The position numbers and the translations under genes are program-made. From contig NZ_CP082284.1 of NCBI RefSeq assembly GCF_019880225.1, positions 1,178,001 to 1,242,000 of the forward strand: a DNA stretch of 64,000 bases, read 5' to 3'. The DNA is from Halobaculum rubrum. GTDB taxonomy: Archaea; Halobacteriota; Halobacteria; Halobacteriales; Haloferacaceae. The notes below the pieces were generated by a model that was not told where the DNA came from, ran no database searches, and was given only the letters and a program-made list of their open reading frames with translations. Shown in pieces: positions 1-8,362 of the stretch; the stretch's first letter is position 1; each line of letters opens with the position of its first letter.

Positions 1-4
1 GGGT

Positions 5-247
5 ATGCGAATCGAGTACGACCGCGATACGTGTGTCGGGATGTTCCAGTGTGTGGCCGAGTGGGACGCCTTCGAGAAGGACATGAACGCCGGGAAGGCG
101 ACGCTCGTCGACGCCGAGGAGACCGACGAGGACGTGTTCTCGCTGGAGGTTCCCGACGGCGAGGAGCTGGACGCGAAGTTCGCCGCCCGAACCTGCCCCG
201 TCGACGCGATCCGGCTGTACGACGACGACGGCGAACAGGTGATCTGA
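5..247 (+). CDS. small ferredoxin, single Fe-S cluster type
   Basis: An 80-residue acidic protein with the pattern C-V-G-M-F-Q-C near residue 10 and R-T-C-P-V-D-A-I near the C terminus. This spacing (CxxxxxC ... CP) is that of small single-cluster [3Fe-4S]/[4Fe-4S] ferredoxins, which carry electrons in the cytoplasm. The ATG at 5 is in frame and the length is complete for the family. It lies upstream of carotenoid genes in the same direction, but a 176-bp gap with its own promoter-like box separates them, so a shared function is only a guess. The electron-transfer partner is unknown. Confidence 0.85.
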   Translation: MRIEYDRDTCVGMFQCVAEWDAFEKDMNAGKATLVDAEETDEDVFSLEVPDGEELDAKFAARTCPVDAIRLYDDDGEQVI

Positions 248-350
248 CGGGACCGCGGCCGCGAACCCTCGACCCCGGGGCAACGCATGAGGGGAGGCCG
301 GTGCGCTCACCCGAGTGCGCGCTCTCACGAGTGATTCGCGCGGGCCCGAC

Positions 351-358
351 CTTATGAT
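351..358 (+). promoter_or_regulatory. TATA-like box of the crtY leader transcript
   Basis: An AT-rich box (CTTATGAT) in a GC-rich gap, centred about 26 nt before the ATG at 380. In haloarchaea this spacing places the transcript start at or next to a start codon, giving a leaderless mRNA. It points to the ATG of a 15-codon leader ORF rather than to the crtY GTG. Confidence 0.5.
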
Positions 359-379
359 GCTTCGATCCGTCCATCGGAT

Positions 380-427
380 ATGATTCGGGAGCGCCGGAAG
401 GACGCCAGCGCGGGTGGACACCGGTGA
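380..427 (+). CDS. leader mini-ORF overlapping the crtY start
   Basis: A 15-residue ORF, MIRERRKDASAGGHR, beginning at the predicted leaderless transcript start. Its TGA (425-427) shares three bases with the crtY GTG (424-426), a GTGA overlap. A terminating ribosome could therefore reinitiate on crtY. No database family can be claimed for a peptide this short. The evidence is purely positional and matches the arrangement in front of amtB, polC and cheB in this window. Confidence 0.4.
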   Translation: MIRERRKDASAGGHR

Positions 428-1290
428 CGCTTACCTACCTCGGCGTGCACGCCGTGTTCCTGCTTCCGGTGCTCGCGCTGTTGCTGTGGCGGCGGCCGAC
501 GCTGCCGGTCGAACGTCGTCGGACCGCGCGTATCGGCCTGCTGCTCATGGGGACCGTCGCGTTCGCGTACACGACGCCGTGGGACAACATCCTCATCGAG
601 CGCGGGGCGTGGGCGTACGGGGAGGGTCGCGTCCTCGCACGGGTCTGGGCGGCACCGGTCGGCGAGTACCTCTTTTTCGCGCTTCAGACCACGCTGGTCG
701 GCCTGTGGCTCTACCGCGTCGGGTTCGACCCGACGCCCGTCGAAGGCGATACGGCGCGCGTGCCACGAGCGCTCGGCGCGCTCGCGTTGCTCGGTCTCGC
801 CGGCGTCGGCGGCTGGCTCGTGCTCGCGGGCCCGACGCGGTTCCTCTATCTGGGCGCGATCTTCGCGTGGGCGTGCCCGGTGCTGGCGCTCCAGTGGGGC
901 GTCGGCGGCGCGTTCCTCCTTCGCCGTCTCCGCCCGGTCGCCGTCGCCGTCGGCGTCCCGACGCTGTACCTGTGGGTCGTCGACCGCCTCGCGATCGCCG
1001 ACGGCGTGTGGACCGTCGCCGCCGAGACCTCGACGGGTGTCCACCTCATCGGGCTCCCGATCGAGGAGGCCGTGTTCTTCCTCGTCGCCAGCGCGCTCGT
1101 CGTCAACGGGCTCGTGCTGTTCGAGTGGGCGCTGTTACGCTTCCGCCCGCAGTCCGCGGGAAGCACGAAACGCGATCGCCTTCGGACCCTCGACGACGGC
1201 AACGGTCCAGCTCCCGGAGCCGCCCTCGGTGCCGACGACGGCGCCGACGACACCACAACTGACCACGATCCGACCCCGATAGCCGACTGA
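424..1290 (+). CDS. crtY: lycopene beta-cyclase, membrane type
   Basis: A 288-residue hydrophobic protein of the CrtYcd-type lycopene cyclase family, which cyclises the ends of lycopene to give beta-carotene in the membrane. Two homologous halves are visible, each with a conserved acidic motif: APVGEYLFF near residue 80 and GLPIEEAVFF near residue 210. Several membrane spans are evident, beginning with the first 20 residues. The C-terminal 50 residues are polar and look like a cytoplasmic tail. The GTG start at 424 places the first helix at the N terminus and overlaps the leader ORF stop. The TGA overlaps the ATG of blh by one base, so the two genes are translationally coupled and together lead from lycopene to retinal. 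Confidence 0.93.
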   Translation: MTLTYLGVHAVFLLPVLALLLWRRPTLPVERRRTARIGLLLMGTVAFAYTTPWDNILIERGAWAYGEGRVLARVWAAPVGEYLFFALQTTLVGLWLYRVGFDPTPVEGDTARVPRALGALALLGLAGVGGWLVLAGPTRFLYLGAIFAWACPVLALQWGVGGAFLLRRLRPVAVAVGVPTLYLWVVDRLAIADGVWTVAAETSTGVHLIGLPIEEAVFFLVASALVVNGLVLFEWALLRFRPQSAGSTKRDRLRTLDDGNGPAPGAALGADDGADDTTTDHDPTPIAD

Positions 1291-2333
1291 TGGGGGTGTC
1301 GGATCGCTCTCGGTCGGGAACGGCCCTCGGCGGCGCTCTACACCGCTGGGGCGTCCGCGCGCCGTGGATCGCGCTGGCGCTCGCGGTCCCGTTCGGGCTG
1401 CTCGCGCCGTCGCTTCCGCCCACGGTCCGCTACGCGCCGTTTCTCGCGTCCGTGCTGCTGTTCGGGTTCCCGCACGGCGCCGTCGACCACCTCGTTCCCG
1501 CGCGTCTCGCGGGGATCGACCTCGGGCGGTCCGTGGGTGCCGTCGTCGCGGTCTACGCGGTGCTCGGCGTCGGCTACGGACTCTGGTGGCTGCTCGCCCC
1601 CGCCTCGGCGTTCGTCGCGTTCATCGCGATCACGTGGGTTCACTGGGGGCAGGGCGACGTGTACGCGCTCCTCGCGCTCGCGGACGCCGAACATCTCCCG
1701 ACCCGAGCCGAACGCGCGCTGTCGCTCGTCGTCCGCGGCGGCCTGCCGATGCTCGTCCCGCTGGTCGGCCATCCGGAGGCGTACCGTCGGGTCGCGGCCG
1801 CGCTGGTCGGGCTGTTCGCCGGCGACGCGGCCGCCCTCGACGCGGCGTTCACCCCGACCGCTCGCGCCGGCGTCGCCGCCGCGTTCGGGATCGTCACGCT
1901 GCTCGCGCTCGCGGCGGGCGCGCGACGGGTGCGCCGCGACGACGCCGCCCGGCGACCGTGGCTCGTCGACGCCGGCGAAACCGTGGGCCTGTGGGCGTAC
2001 TTCCTGCTCGTGCCGCCGATCCTCGGCATCGGGCTGTACTTCTGTTTCTGGCACGCGCTTCGCCACGTCGCCCGGCTGGAACTGCTCGACCCGGACGCGC
2101 GCGCGGCGCTCGCGGAGGGCGATCTGTCCGGGACGCTCCGTCGGTTCGCGCGCGACGCCGCGCCCGCGACCGTCGGCGGCCTCCTCGTCGTCGCCGGCGT
2201 GTGGGCGCTCGCACCCCGCCCCTCGGCCGGGCCGGAGGGCCTGCTCGCGGTGTATCTCGTCGCCATCGCGGTGTTGACGCTGCCGCACGTCGCCGTCGTC
2301 ACGTGGATGGACGCGCGGCAGGGCGTCTGGTGA
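1290..2333 (+). CDS. blh: Brp/Blh family beta-carotene 15,15'-dioxygenase
   Basis: A 347-residue polytopic membrane protein of the Brp/Blh family, which splits beta-carotene into two retinal molecules, the chromophore of bacteriorhodopsin, halorhodopsin and sensory rhodopsins. Conserved histidine motifs expected to bind the active-site iron are visible: PHGAVDHLV near residue 55, WVHWGQGD near residue 115 and FWHALRHVARL near residue 255. The ATG overlaps the crtY stop (TGATG). No rhodopsin gene lies in the window, but the pair implies that the organism makes retinal proteins. Confidence 0.93.
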   Translation: MGVSDRSRSGTALGGALHRWGVRAPWIALALAVPFGLLAPSLPPTVRYAPFLASVLLFGFPHGAVDHLVPARLAGIDLGRSVGAVVAVYAVLGVGYGLWWLLAPASAFVAFIAITWVHWGQGDVYALLALADAEHLPTRAERALSLVVRGGLPMLVPLVGHPEAYRRVAAALVGLFAGDAAALDAAFTPTARAGVAAAFGIVTLLALAAGARRVRRDDAARRPWLVDAGETVGLWAYFLLVPPILGIGLYFCFWHALRHVARLELLDPDARAALAEGDLSGTLRRFARDAAPATVGGLLVVAGVWALAPRPSAGPEGLLAVYLVAIAVLTLPHVAVVTWMDARQGVW

Positions 2334-2407
2334 GCCGCGAGGGGGTCCCCCGACCGTCCCCCTAAGAAGCGACCGTCCACGCCCGAGCGAGTGAGAACGC
2401 GAGAAAC

Positions 2408-2414
2408 AATTATC
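2408..2414 (+). promoter_or_regulatory. TATA-like box upstream of a 38-residue ORF
   Basis: AATTATC stands out from the surrounding GC-rich DNA and is centred about 29 nt before the ATG at 2440. This is close to the spacing expected for a leaderless haloarchaeal transcript. Confidence 0.35.
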
Positions 2415-2439
2415 AGGGACTCCCGTGTTGAGTCGACCG

Positions 2440-2556
2440 ATGCCTGTATCCGAGCGCTGTCACATCACGGAGTGGGCCGCGCTCCTCGAGGAATCCGTGC
2501 CCGAGACGGCGTGCGACGAGCGTCGACTCGAGTTCCGGCCGCGTGGGGAGCGCTGA
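2440..2556 (+). CDS. possible 38-residue small protein
   Basis: ATG at 2440, stop at 2554-2556. The peptide begins MPVSERCHITEWAALLEE and contains two cysteines. It is preceded at leaderless spacing by an AT-rich box and lies in a 309-bp gap between blh and hef that otherwise holds only the hef promoter region (a GTTTAC box near 2611-2616, about 29 nt before the hef ATG). No family is recognised. It could be a real small protein or a chance open frame. Confidence 0.35.
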   Translation: MPVSERCHITEWAALLEESVPETACDERRLEFRPRGER

Positions 2557-2642
2557 ACTGTCCGGTTGAGTCGGGACACGGTTGGTTTCACTTCCGCCGC
2601 GGTTCGCGAAGGTTTACCTCGCGTGAGGCGCAAGTGTGAGCG

Positions 2643-5225
2643 ATGGCCGAGGCCGCCGCGAAGACCGAGTACGTCGATCATCCCCTGCTCGTCGAGGGGT
2701 TCATCGAGGACCGCCGCTACCAGACGGAGCTGGCGGCGACTGCCCGCGAGGGCCACACGCTCGTGTGCCTCCCGACCGGCCTCGGAAAGACGACCGTTTC
2801 GCTGCTCGTCACCGCCCACCGGCTGTACGAGACCGGGGGCAAGGCGCTGTTCCTGGCGCCGACGAAGCCGCTGGTGCAACAGCACGCCGACTTCTACCGC
2901 GAGGCGCTGGACATCGCCGACGAAGAGATCGTCGTGTTCACCGGGGAGGTCCGGCCCGACGACCGCGCCGAGCTGTGGGAGGGCGCGAGCGTCGTCATCG
3001 CCACGCCGCAGGTCGTCGAGAACGACCTCGTCGGCAACCGCATCTCGCTTTCGGACGTGACCCACCTGACGTTCGACGAGTGCCACCGCGCGAGCGGCGA
3101 CTACGCGTACGTCTACATCGCCGAGCGCTACCACGCCGACGCCGAGAAGCCGCTCGTCACCGGGATGTCCGCCTCGCCCGGCGGCGACCGCGAGGAGATC
3201 ACGGCGGTGTGTGAGAACCTCGGCATCGACCAGGTCGAGGTGATGACCGAGGACGACGCCGACGTGGGCGAGTACACCCACGACACCGACGTGCAGTGGG
3301 AGCGCATCGACCTCCCGGAGCCGATCGTCGAGATCCGCGACGCGCTCAACGAGGTGATCACCGACAGGCTGGAGAGCCTGAAGGAGTTGGGCGTCACGAA
3401 CACCACCCAGCCGGACGTCTCCCAGAAGGACCTCAACAGGATGCGCGGGGAGCTCCAGCGCATGATGGACGGCGGCGACTCCGACGCCTACACCGGGATG
3501 TCGGTGCACGCGGAGGTCATGAAGCTCCGGCGGGCGGTCGAACTCGTCGAGACACAGAGCGTCGAGGCGCTGCGCCGCTACTTCGAGCGCCAGCGCAACG
3601 CCGCGCGCTCGTCGGGCGCCTCGAAGGCGAGCCAGCGGATGGTCTCCGAGCCCAAGGTCAGAGAGGCGATGCGCAAGGCAGAGAGCTTCGACGACCTCCA
3701 CCCGAAGTTCCGGCGCACGCGGGTGCTGCTCGCGCAGACGCTCGGCATCGGCGGCGGCGAGCGCGTCATCGTGTTCACGGAGTCCAGGGACACCGCCGAG
3801 GCGCTGACGGAGTTCCTCTCGGCCTCCTTCGACACCCGACGATTCGTCGGGCAGGGCGACAAGGAGGGCTCCGACGGGATGACCCAGAAGCAACAACAGG
3901 AGACGCTCGACGCCTTCCGCGCCGGCGAGTTCGAGGTGCTCGTCTCCACCAGCGTCGCCGAGGAGGGGCTGGACGTGCCGGAGGTCGATCTGGTTCTCTT
4001 CTTCGAGCCGGTGCCGACCGCGATCCGCTCCATCCAGCGGAAGGGCCGGACCGGCCGGCAGGCGGAGGGCGAGGTGGTCGTCCTCCTCGCCAACGACACG
4101 CGCGACGAAGCCTTCTTCTGGATCTCGCGGCGGCGCGAGCAGGAGATGGAGGACGAGCTTCGGAAGCTGAAGGGCGTCGCCGACGAGTTGAGCGACGAAC
4201 TCGACGACGGACAGTCCGGGCTCGAGGAGTTCGACGGCGAGGCCGAGCGAAGCGAGGCCTCGAAAGGACGAGCGGGGAGTGAAACGACCCGCGAGACGGG
4301 CGAGGCCGATCGAAGCGCCGGCGGCGGAGGCGGCGCCGACGGCGACGAAGACGGCGATCCCGACTCCGCGACCGACTCGACGTCCGCGGCCGCCGCCACG
4401 AACGGCCAGCCCGGGTTGACCGACTTCGAGCCCGACGACGACTCGTCGGAGGCTGACGCCGACGGCGACACGACCGAGCGCGACGACGAGGCGACGGCGG
4501 ACGACCCAGGCGAGGACGAGGACGAATCCGACGCCGACGACGGCGTCGTCGCCGCCGCAGGCACCGACGCCGACGGCACCGAGATCGTCATCGACCAGCG
4601 CGAGCTCGAGTCGACCATCGCGCGCGACCTCTCCACCCGCGAGGGGATCACCACCCGGCTGGAGACGCTGGCGGTCGGCGACTACGTGCTCTCCGACCGC
4701 GTCGCCGTCGAGCGCAAGTCGGTCGCGGACTTCCTCGACACGCTCGTCGGCGGCGACCGCTCGATGTTCGAGCAGATCCGCGACACTGCGCGGGCGTACG
4801 CCCGGCCCGTCGTGATCATCGAGGGCGAGGACCTGTACGGCGAGCGCAACGTCCACCCGAACGCGGTCCGTGGCGCGTTGTCGTCGCTGGCGATCGACTT
4901 CGACGCGAGCGTCCTCCGGACCGAGGACGAGGCCGACACCGCCGACCTGCTGGAGGTGATCGCCCGACGCGAGCAGGAAGAGAACGACCGCGAGGTGTCC
5001 GCACACGGCGAGAAGGGCGCGAAGACGCTCGCCGAGCAACAGGAGTACGTCGTCTCGTCGATCGCCGACATCGGCCCGGTCACCTCGCGGGCGCTGCTGG
5101 AGCACTTCGACACCGTCGAGGCGGTGATGTGCGCCCGCGAGGAGGACCTGCTGGAGGTGTCCGGCGTCGGGCAGGTGACCGCCGAGCGCATCCGCGAGGT
5201 CGTCGGCAGCGACTATCCCAAATGA
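2643..5225 (+). CDS. hef: Hef helicase/nuclease for forked DNA (FANCM/XPF-like)
   Basis: An 860-residue protein with an N-terminal SF2 helicase and a C-terminal XPF-type nuclease, acting on stalled replication forks. Visible helicase motifs are PTGLGKT (Walker A, near residue 45), DECHRASG (motif II), SASPGG and, further on, FTESRDTAE and QRKGRTGRQ. An acidic low-complexity linker covers about residues 500-645. Then comes the ERCC4 nuclease with VERKSVADFLDTL near residue 690, followed by a helix-hairpin-helix pair at the end. The linker includes a palindromic insert near residues 533-545. An AT-rich box about 29 nt upstream suggests a nearly leaderless mRNA. Length and domain order match haloarchaeal Hef. 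Confidence 0.95.
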   Translation: MAEAAAKTEYVDHPLLVEGFIEDRRYQTELAATAREGHTLVCLPTGLGKTTVSLLVTAHRLYETGGKALFLAPTKPLVQQHADFYREALDIADEEIVVFTGEVRPDDRAELWEGASVVIATPQVVENDLVGNRISLSDVTHLTFDECHRASGDYAYVYIAERYHADAEKPLVTGMSASPGGDREEITAVCENLGIDQVEVMTEDDADVGEYTHDTDVQWERIDLPEPIVEIRDALNEVITDRLESLKELGVTNTTQPDVSQKDLNRMRGELQRMMDGGDSDAYTGMSVHAEVMKLRRAVELVETQSVEALRRYFERQRNAARSSGASKASQRMVSEPKVREAMRKAESFDDLHPKFRRTRVLLAQTLGIGGGERVIVFTESRDTAEALTEFLSASFDTRRFVGQGDKEGSDGMTQKQQQETLDAFRAGEFEVLVSTSVAEEGLDVPEVDLVLFFEPVPTAIRSIQRKGRTGRQAEGEVVVLLANDTRDEAFFWISRRREQEMEDELRKLKGVADELSDELDDGQSGLEEFDGEAERSEASKGRAGSETTRETGEADRSAGGGGGADGDEDGDPDSATDSTSAAAATNGQPGLTDFEPDDDSSEADADGDTTERDDEATADDPGEDEDESDADDGVVAAAGTDADGTEIVIDQRELESTIARDLSTREGITTRLETLAVGDYVLSDRVAVERKSVADFLDTLVGGDRSMFEQIRDTARAYARPVVIIEGEDLYGERNVHPNAVRGALSSLAIDFDASVLRTEDEADTADLLEVIARREQEENDREVSAHGEKGAKTLAEQQEYVVSSIADIGPVTSRALLEHFDTVEAVMCAREEDLLEVSGVGQVTAERIREVVGSDYPK
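4238..4262 (+). repeat. small palindrome inside the hef linker
   Basis: Seven-base arms (CGAGGCC / GGCCTCG) surround an 11-nt loop of the form gagcgaagcga. The palindrome lies in frame inside the disordered acidic linker of Hef and encodes residues reading AERSEAS. It belongs to the palindrome family described under the findings. Confidence 0.6.
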
Positions 5226-5253
5226 ACTGAGCCGTCCCGGAGTTCGGTCGCCG

Positions 5254-5994
5254 TCAGCGACGCAGCGCCGCCAGCGCCTCGGCCGCCTCGCGGGCGGCTT
5301 CGAGATGCGTGGTCGCCGTCCGTGGGTCAGTCGCGTCGCGAGCGGCCTCGGCGTGCTGCCGGAGTGCCGTCGCCAGCGCGTCGCCGGCGGCGGCGACCGC
5401 GTCGTCCCCGGTGCCGGTGGCGGCAGACGTCGTGGCAGCCGCTCGGTCGACCGCTCGGGTCGCCTCCGCTGACCCTGCCTTCCCTGTCGATCCCGTCGCT
5501 TCCGTCTGCCGCGTCGTGTCCGCGGTCGAGCGTGGCTCCGCGCTCGGGTCATCCCGAGCAGCAGATGTGTCGGCGACGGTCGTGTCCGCGGTCGCATCGG
5601 CGGGGGCCGACTCGTCCGTCGGAGCGGTCGGCGTCGACCGATCGGTCCCGGCGGTTGCGGCGTCGGTTGCGTCGGCCCCGACGGTTGTGGCACCGACTTC
5701 GGCATCGGAATCGTCCGGCGCCGAGGGCTCCCCCTCACGCGACGCGGCGGCACCCTCGCCGGAGCCGCCGTCGCCGCCGGCACACTCCGGACAGAACTCC
5801 TGTCCGTTCTGTCGGAAGATGGGCGACCCGCAGGCGTCGCAGTGGGAGTTCGTCATCGTCGCGCCCTTGAGCAGGAGTTCGCTCATCCGGCGGGTGGACT
5901 CGCGCTTTCGCTCGTCGCGGGCGAACTTCTCGCGAAGCTTCTCGCGTTCGGCCTCCTTGTCGAAGCCGGAGTCGTCCTCGGCGGTGTCGCTCAT
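5254..5994 (-). CDS. zinc-finger protein of the autoantigen p27 (Sjogren/scleroderma) family
   Basis: A 246-residue protein. Residues 1-75 hold a conserved charged helix (KEAEREKLREKFARDERKR) followed by SELLLKGATMTNSHCDACG and FCPECAG, a C4 zinc ribbon of the CxxC...CxxC form. This is the archaeal version of the Sjogren's syndrome/scleroderma autoantigen 1 family, whose biochemical role is unclear. Residues 80-190 are Ala/Thr/Asp-rich and probably disordered; the last 45 residues form an Ala-rich helical segment. The internal ATG at 5994 is chosen over the longer frame because the conserved block begins there and a T-rich promoter-like box lies about 27 nt upstream. It sits tail-to-tail with hef. 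Confidence 0.75.
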   Translation of the reverse strand: MSDTAEDDSGFDKEAEREKLREKFARDERKRESTRRMSELLLKGATMTNSHCDACGSPIFRQNGQEFCPECAGGDGGSGEGAAASREGEPSAPDDSDAEVGATTVGADATDAATAGTDRSTPTAPTDESAPADATADTTVADTSAARDDPSAEPRSTADTTRQTEATGSTGKAGSAEATRAVDRAAATTSAATGTGDDAVAAAGDALATALRQHAEAARDATDPRTATTHLEAAREAAEALAALRR

Positions 5995-6133
5995 GTCCGA
6001 GGGGTGGGCACGAGCGGCGAAAAAGTCAGCGGCGGCGGTCGACGCGGCGGCGACACCCACGTCGCGAGCGGGCGTCGGTTCGTCCGCACCGCGGCACCCG
6101 TAGGTTCAAAGCCGATGAGGCGAAAGACCGGGT

Positions 6134-8329
6134 GTGTCGACGACGGACGGCTACCTGCGCTTCTTCCCGTACGACGAGCCGTATCCGAACCAGGAGGAGG
6201 CGATGGACCGGATCTCCAACTCGCTGGAGCGCGGGCAGGACGTGCTGTTCGAGGGCGCGCCCGGGACCGGAAAGACGCTCTCGGCGCTGGTGCCCGCGCT
6301 GCAGCACGCCCGCGATCACGACCGCACCGTCGTCATCACGACGAACGTCCACCAACAGATGCGACAGTTCGTCGAGGACGCCCGCGCGATCAACGAGACG
6401 GAGCCTATCCGCGCGACGGTGTTCAAGGGAAAGTCGTCGATGTGTCACATCGACGTGGACTACCAAGAGTGCCAGACGCTCCGAGACACCACGCGCTCGC
6501 TCGTCGAGGACCGGTCCGACAGAGAGCAGTTGGAGCAGCGGCTGGACGACCTCACCGACGAGATGCGCGAGGGCGCGGAGGGCACCGACGAGAGCGGCAG
6601 TGCCGGAAGCGCCGCCGAGGCCAGACAGGCCGTCCAAGAGGAGTTGGAGCGACTCGACGACGAGATCGACGACGAGGCCGCGAACACCTGCGACTACTAC
6701 CTCCAGAACCTCACCGGCGACACGGGCGAGTTCTTCTCGTGGCTGTTCGACGACGTTCGAACCCCCGACGAGGTGTACGAGTACGCCGGCAGCCGCGGCT
6801 TCTGTGGCTACGAGCTGCTGAAGGAGGGGATGGAGGAGGTCGAGCTGGTCGTCTGCAACTACCACCACCTGCTCGATCCCCAGATCAGAGAGCAGTTCTT
6901 CCGCTGGCTCGACCGCGACCCGCAGGACGTGATCACCGTCTTCGACGAGGCGCACAACGTCGAGGACGCCGCCCGCGATCACGCCTCGAAGGCGCTCACC
7001 GAGAACACGTTGGAGTCGGCACTCACCGAGTTGGAGGAGAGCGACGACTCCCGCGCCGAGCCCGCCGAGAACGTTCTCCGAGCGTTCATCGAGGCGCTGC
7101 GCGACACCTACGAGGACACCCTCGGCTTCGGCGCGCGCGAGGGGGTCGGCGAGAGCTGGGAGGACGTGAGCATCGCGAACGACGACCGCCGCGACGACCT
7201 CACGCTCGCGTTCCTGGAGCGCTACGAGGGGAGCGGGATCCGGGCTGAGTGCGACCTCGCGCTCCAGCTCGGCAAGCGCCTGGACGAGGAGTACGAGGAG
7301 GCGTACCGCGAGGGCGAGACCACCACCCGACGCGAGTGTCAGACCCTCCAGGCCGCCGCGTTCGTGTCGGCGTGGATGGACGGCGGCGGCGAGTTGGGCC
7401 AGCATCCGGTCGTCTCGGTGCGCCGCGACGCGGGCACCGACGAGGTGTACGGCCGCGCGGAGCTGTACACCTGCATCCCGCGGGAGGTGACCGCGGAGCT
7501 GTTCGACGAGGTGTACGCGAGCGTCCTCATGTCCGCGACCCTCCGACCGTTCGACGTGACCGAGGACGTGCTCGGCCTCTCGAACCCGGCGACGCTCGCG
7601 TACGGGCTGGCGTACCCCGAGGAGAACCGCCGGACCTTCTCGGTGGCGACGCCCGCGCTGTTCGCCTCCGAGCGCGACGACCCCGCCACCCAGGAGACGA
7701 TCGCGGCGACCCTGTCGGATGTCGTACGGTTCACGCCCGGCAACAGCCTGCTCTTCTTCCCGTCGTACGCCGAGGCCGAGCGCTACCACGAGCTCCTCTC
7801 GGGCGACCCGAACCTCGGCACGCTCCTGCTCGACGGCTCCGAGCCCGATACCGAGCAACTGCGTCGGCGGCTCGTCGACGGCGATAGCTCGACCCTGTTC
7901 ACGTCGCTGTGGGGCACCCTCGCGGAGGGCGTGAGCTTCGACGGCGACGACGCCCGGACGGTCGCGGTCGTCGGCGTGCCGTACCCGCACCTCTCCGAGC
8001 GGATGGAGGCGGTGCAGGACGCCTACGACCGCGCGTTCGCCGAGCGCTCGCGCGACGCCGGCTGGGAGTACGCCGTCGAGATCCCGACGGTCCGCAAGAC
8101 GCGACAGGCGCTCGGGCGGGTCATCCGCTCGCCGGACGACTTCGGCGTGCGCGCGCTGCTGGACAAGCGCTACACGTCCGCCGACATGGGGAAGTACTCC
8201 GTTCGCGACGCCTTCCCGCCGGAGGAGCGCGAGGAGCTGATCGACATCGGTTCCGAGAAGCTGAAGTTCGCGATGCTGAACTTCTTTACCGACCACGCGG
8301 CGTACGACGGGTCGCCGCCGGAGCCGTAG
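6134..8329 (+). CDS. XPD/Rad3-like ATP-dependent DNA helicase
   Basis: A 731-residue superfamily 2 helicase related to XPD, DinG and Rad3. Visible features are GAPGTGKTLSAL (Walker A, near residue 42), four cysteines between the A box and motif II (MCHID, YQECQ, NTCDYY, GFCGY) that should hold the 4Fe-4S cluster, VVCNYHHLLD, FDEAHNVED (DEAH box) and, near the end, QALGRVIRSPDDFGVRALLDKRY (motif VI). XPD-type helicases unwind 5'-to-3' in repair. The GTG at 6134 is used because the conserved FFPYDEPYPNQEEAM motif follows directly and an AT-containing box lies about 26 nt upstream. A long charged helical insert covers residues 125-185. Confidence 0.92.
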   Translation: MSTTDGYLRFFPYDEPYPNQEEAMDRISNSLERGQDVLFEGAPGTGKTLSALVPALQHARDHDRTVVITTNVHQQMRQFVEDARAINETEPIRATVFKGKSSMCHIDVDYQECQTLRDTTRSLVEDRSDREQLEQRLDDLTDEMREGAEGTDESGSAGSAAEARQAVQEELERLDDEIDDEAANTCDYYLQNLTGDTGEFFSWLFDDVRTPDEVYEYAGSRGFCGYELLKEGMEEVELVVCNYHHLLDPQIREQFFRWLDRDPQDVITVFDEAHNVEDAARDHASKALTENTLESALTELEESDDSRAEPAENVLRAFIEALRDTYEDTLGFGAREGVGESWEDVSIANDDRRDDLTLAFLERYEGSGIRAECDLALQLGKRLDEEYEEAYREGETTTRRECQTLQAAAFVSAWMDGGGELGQHPVVSVRRDAGTDEVYGRAELYTCIPREVTAELFDEVYASVLMSATLRPFDVTEDVLGLSNPATLAYGLAYPEENRRTFSVATPALFASERDDPATQETIAATLSDVVRFTPGNSLLFFPSYAEAERYHELLSGDPNLGTLLLDGSEPDTEQLRRRLVDGDSSTLFTSLWGTLAEGVSFDGDDARTVAVVGVPYPHLSERMEAVQDAYDRAFAERSRDAGWEYAVEIPTVRKTRQALGRVIRSPDDFGVRALLDKRYTSADMGKYSVRDAFPPEEREELIDIGSEKLKFAMLNFFTDHAAYDGSPPEP

Positions 8330-8362
8330 CGGATCGGGAGAACGGGAACGGCGTGCGGATGA

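Noticed and set aside
352-1044. Long minus-strand open frame opposite crtY
   Set aside because: Arg/Pro/His-rich shadow of a GC-rich gene; crtY motifs and codon bias support the plus strand. The same applies to the other long antisense frames over hef, ligA, polC and cheA.
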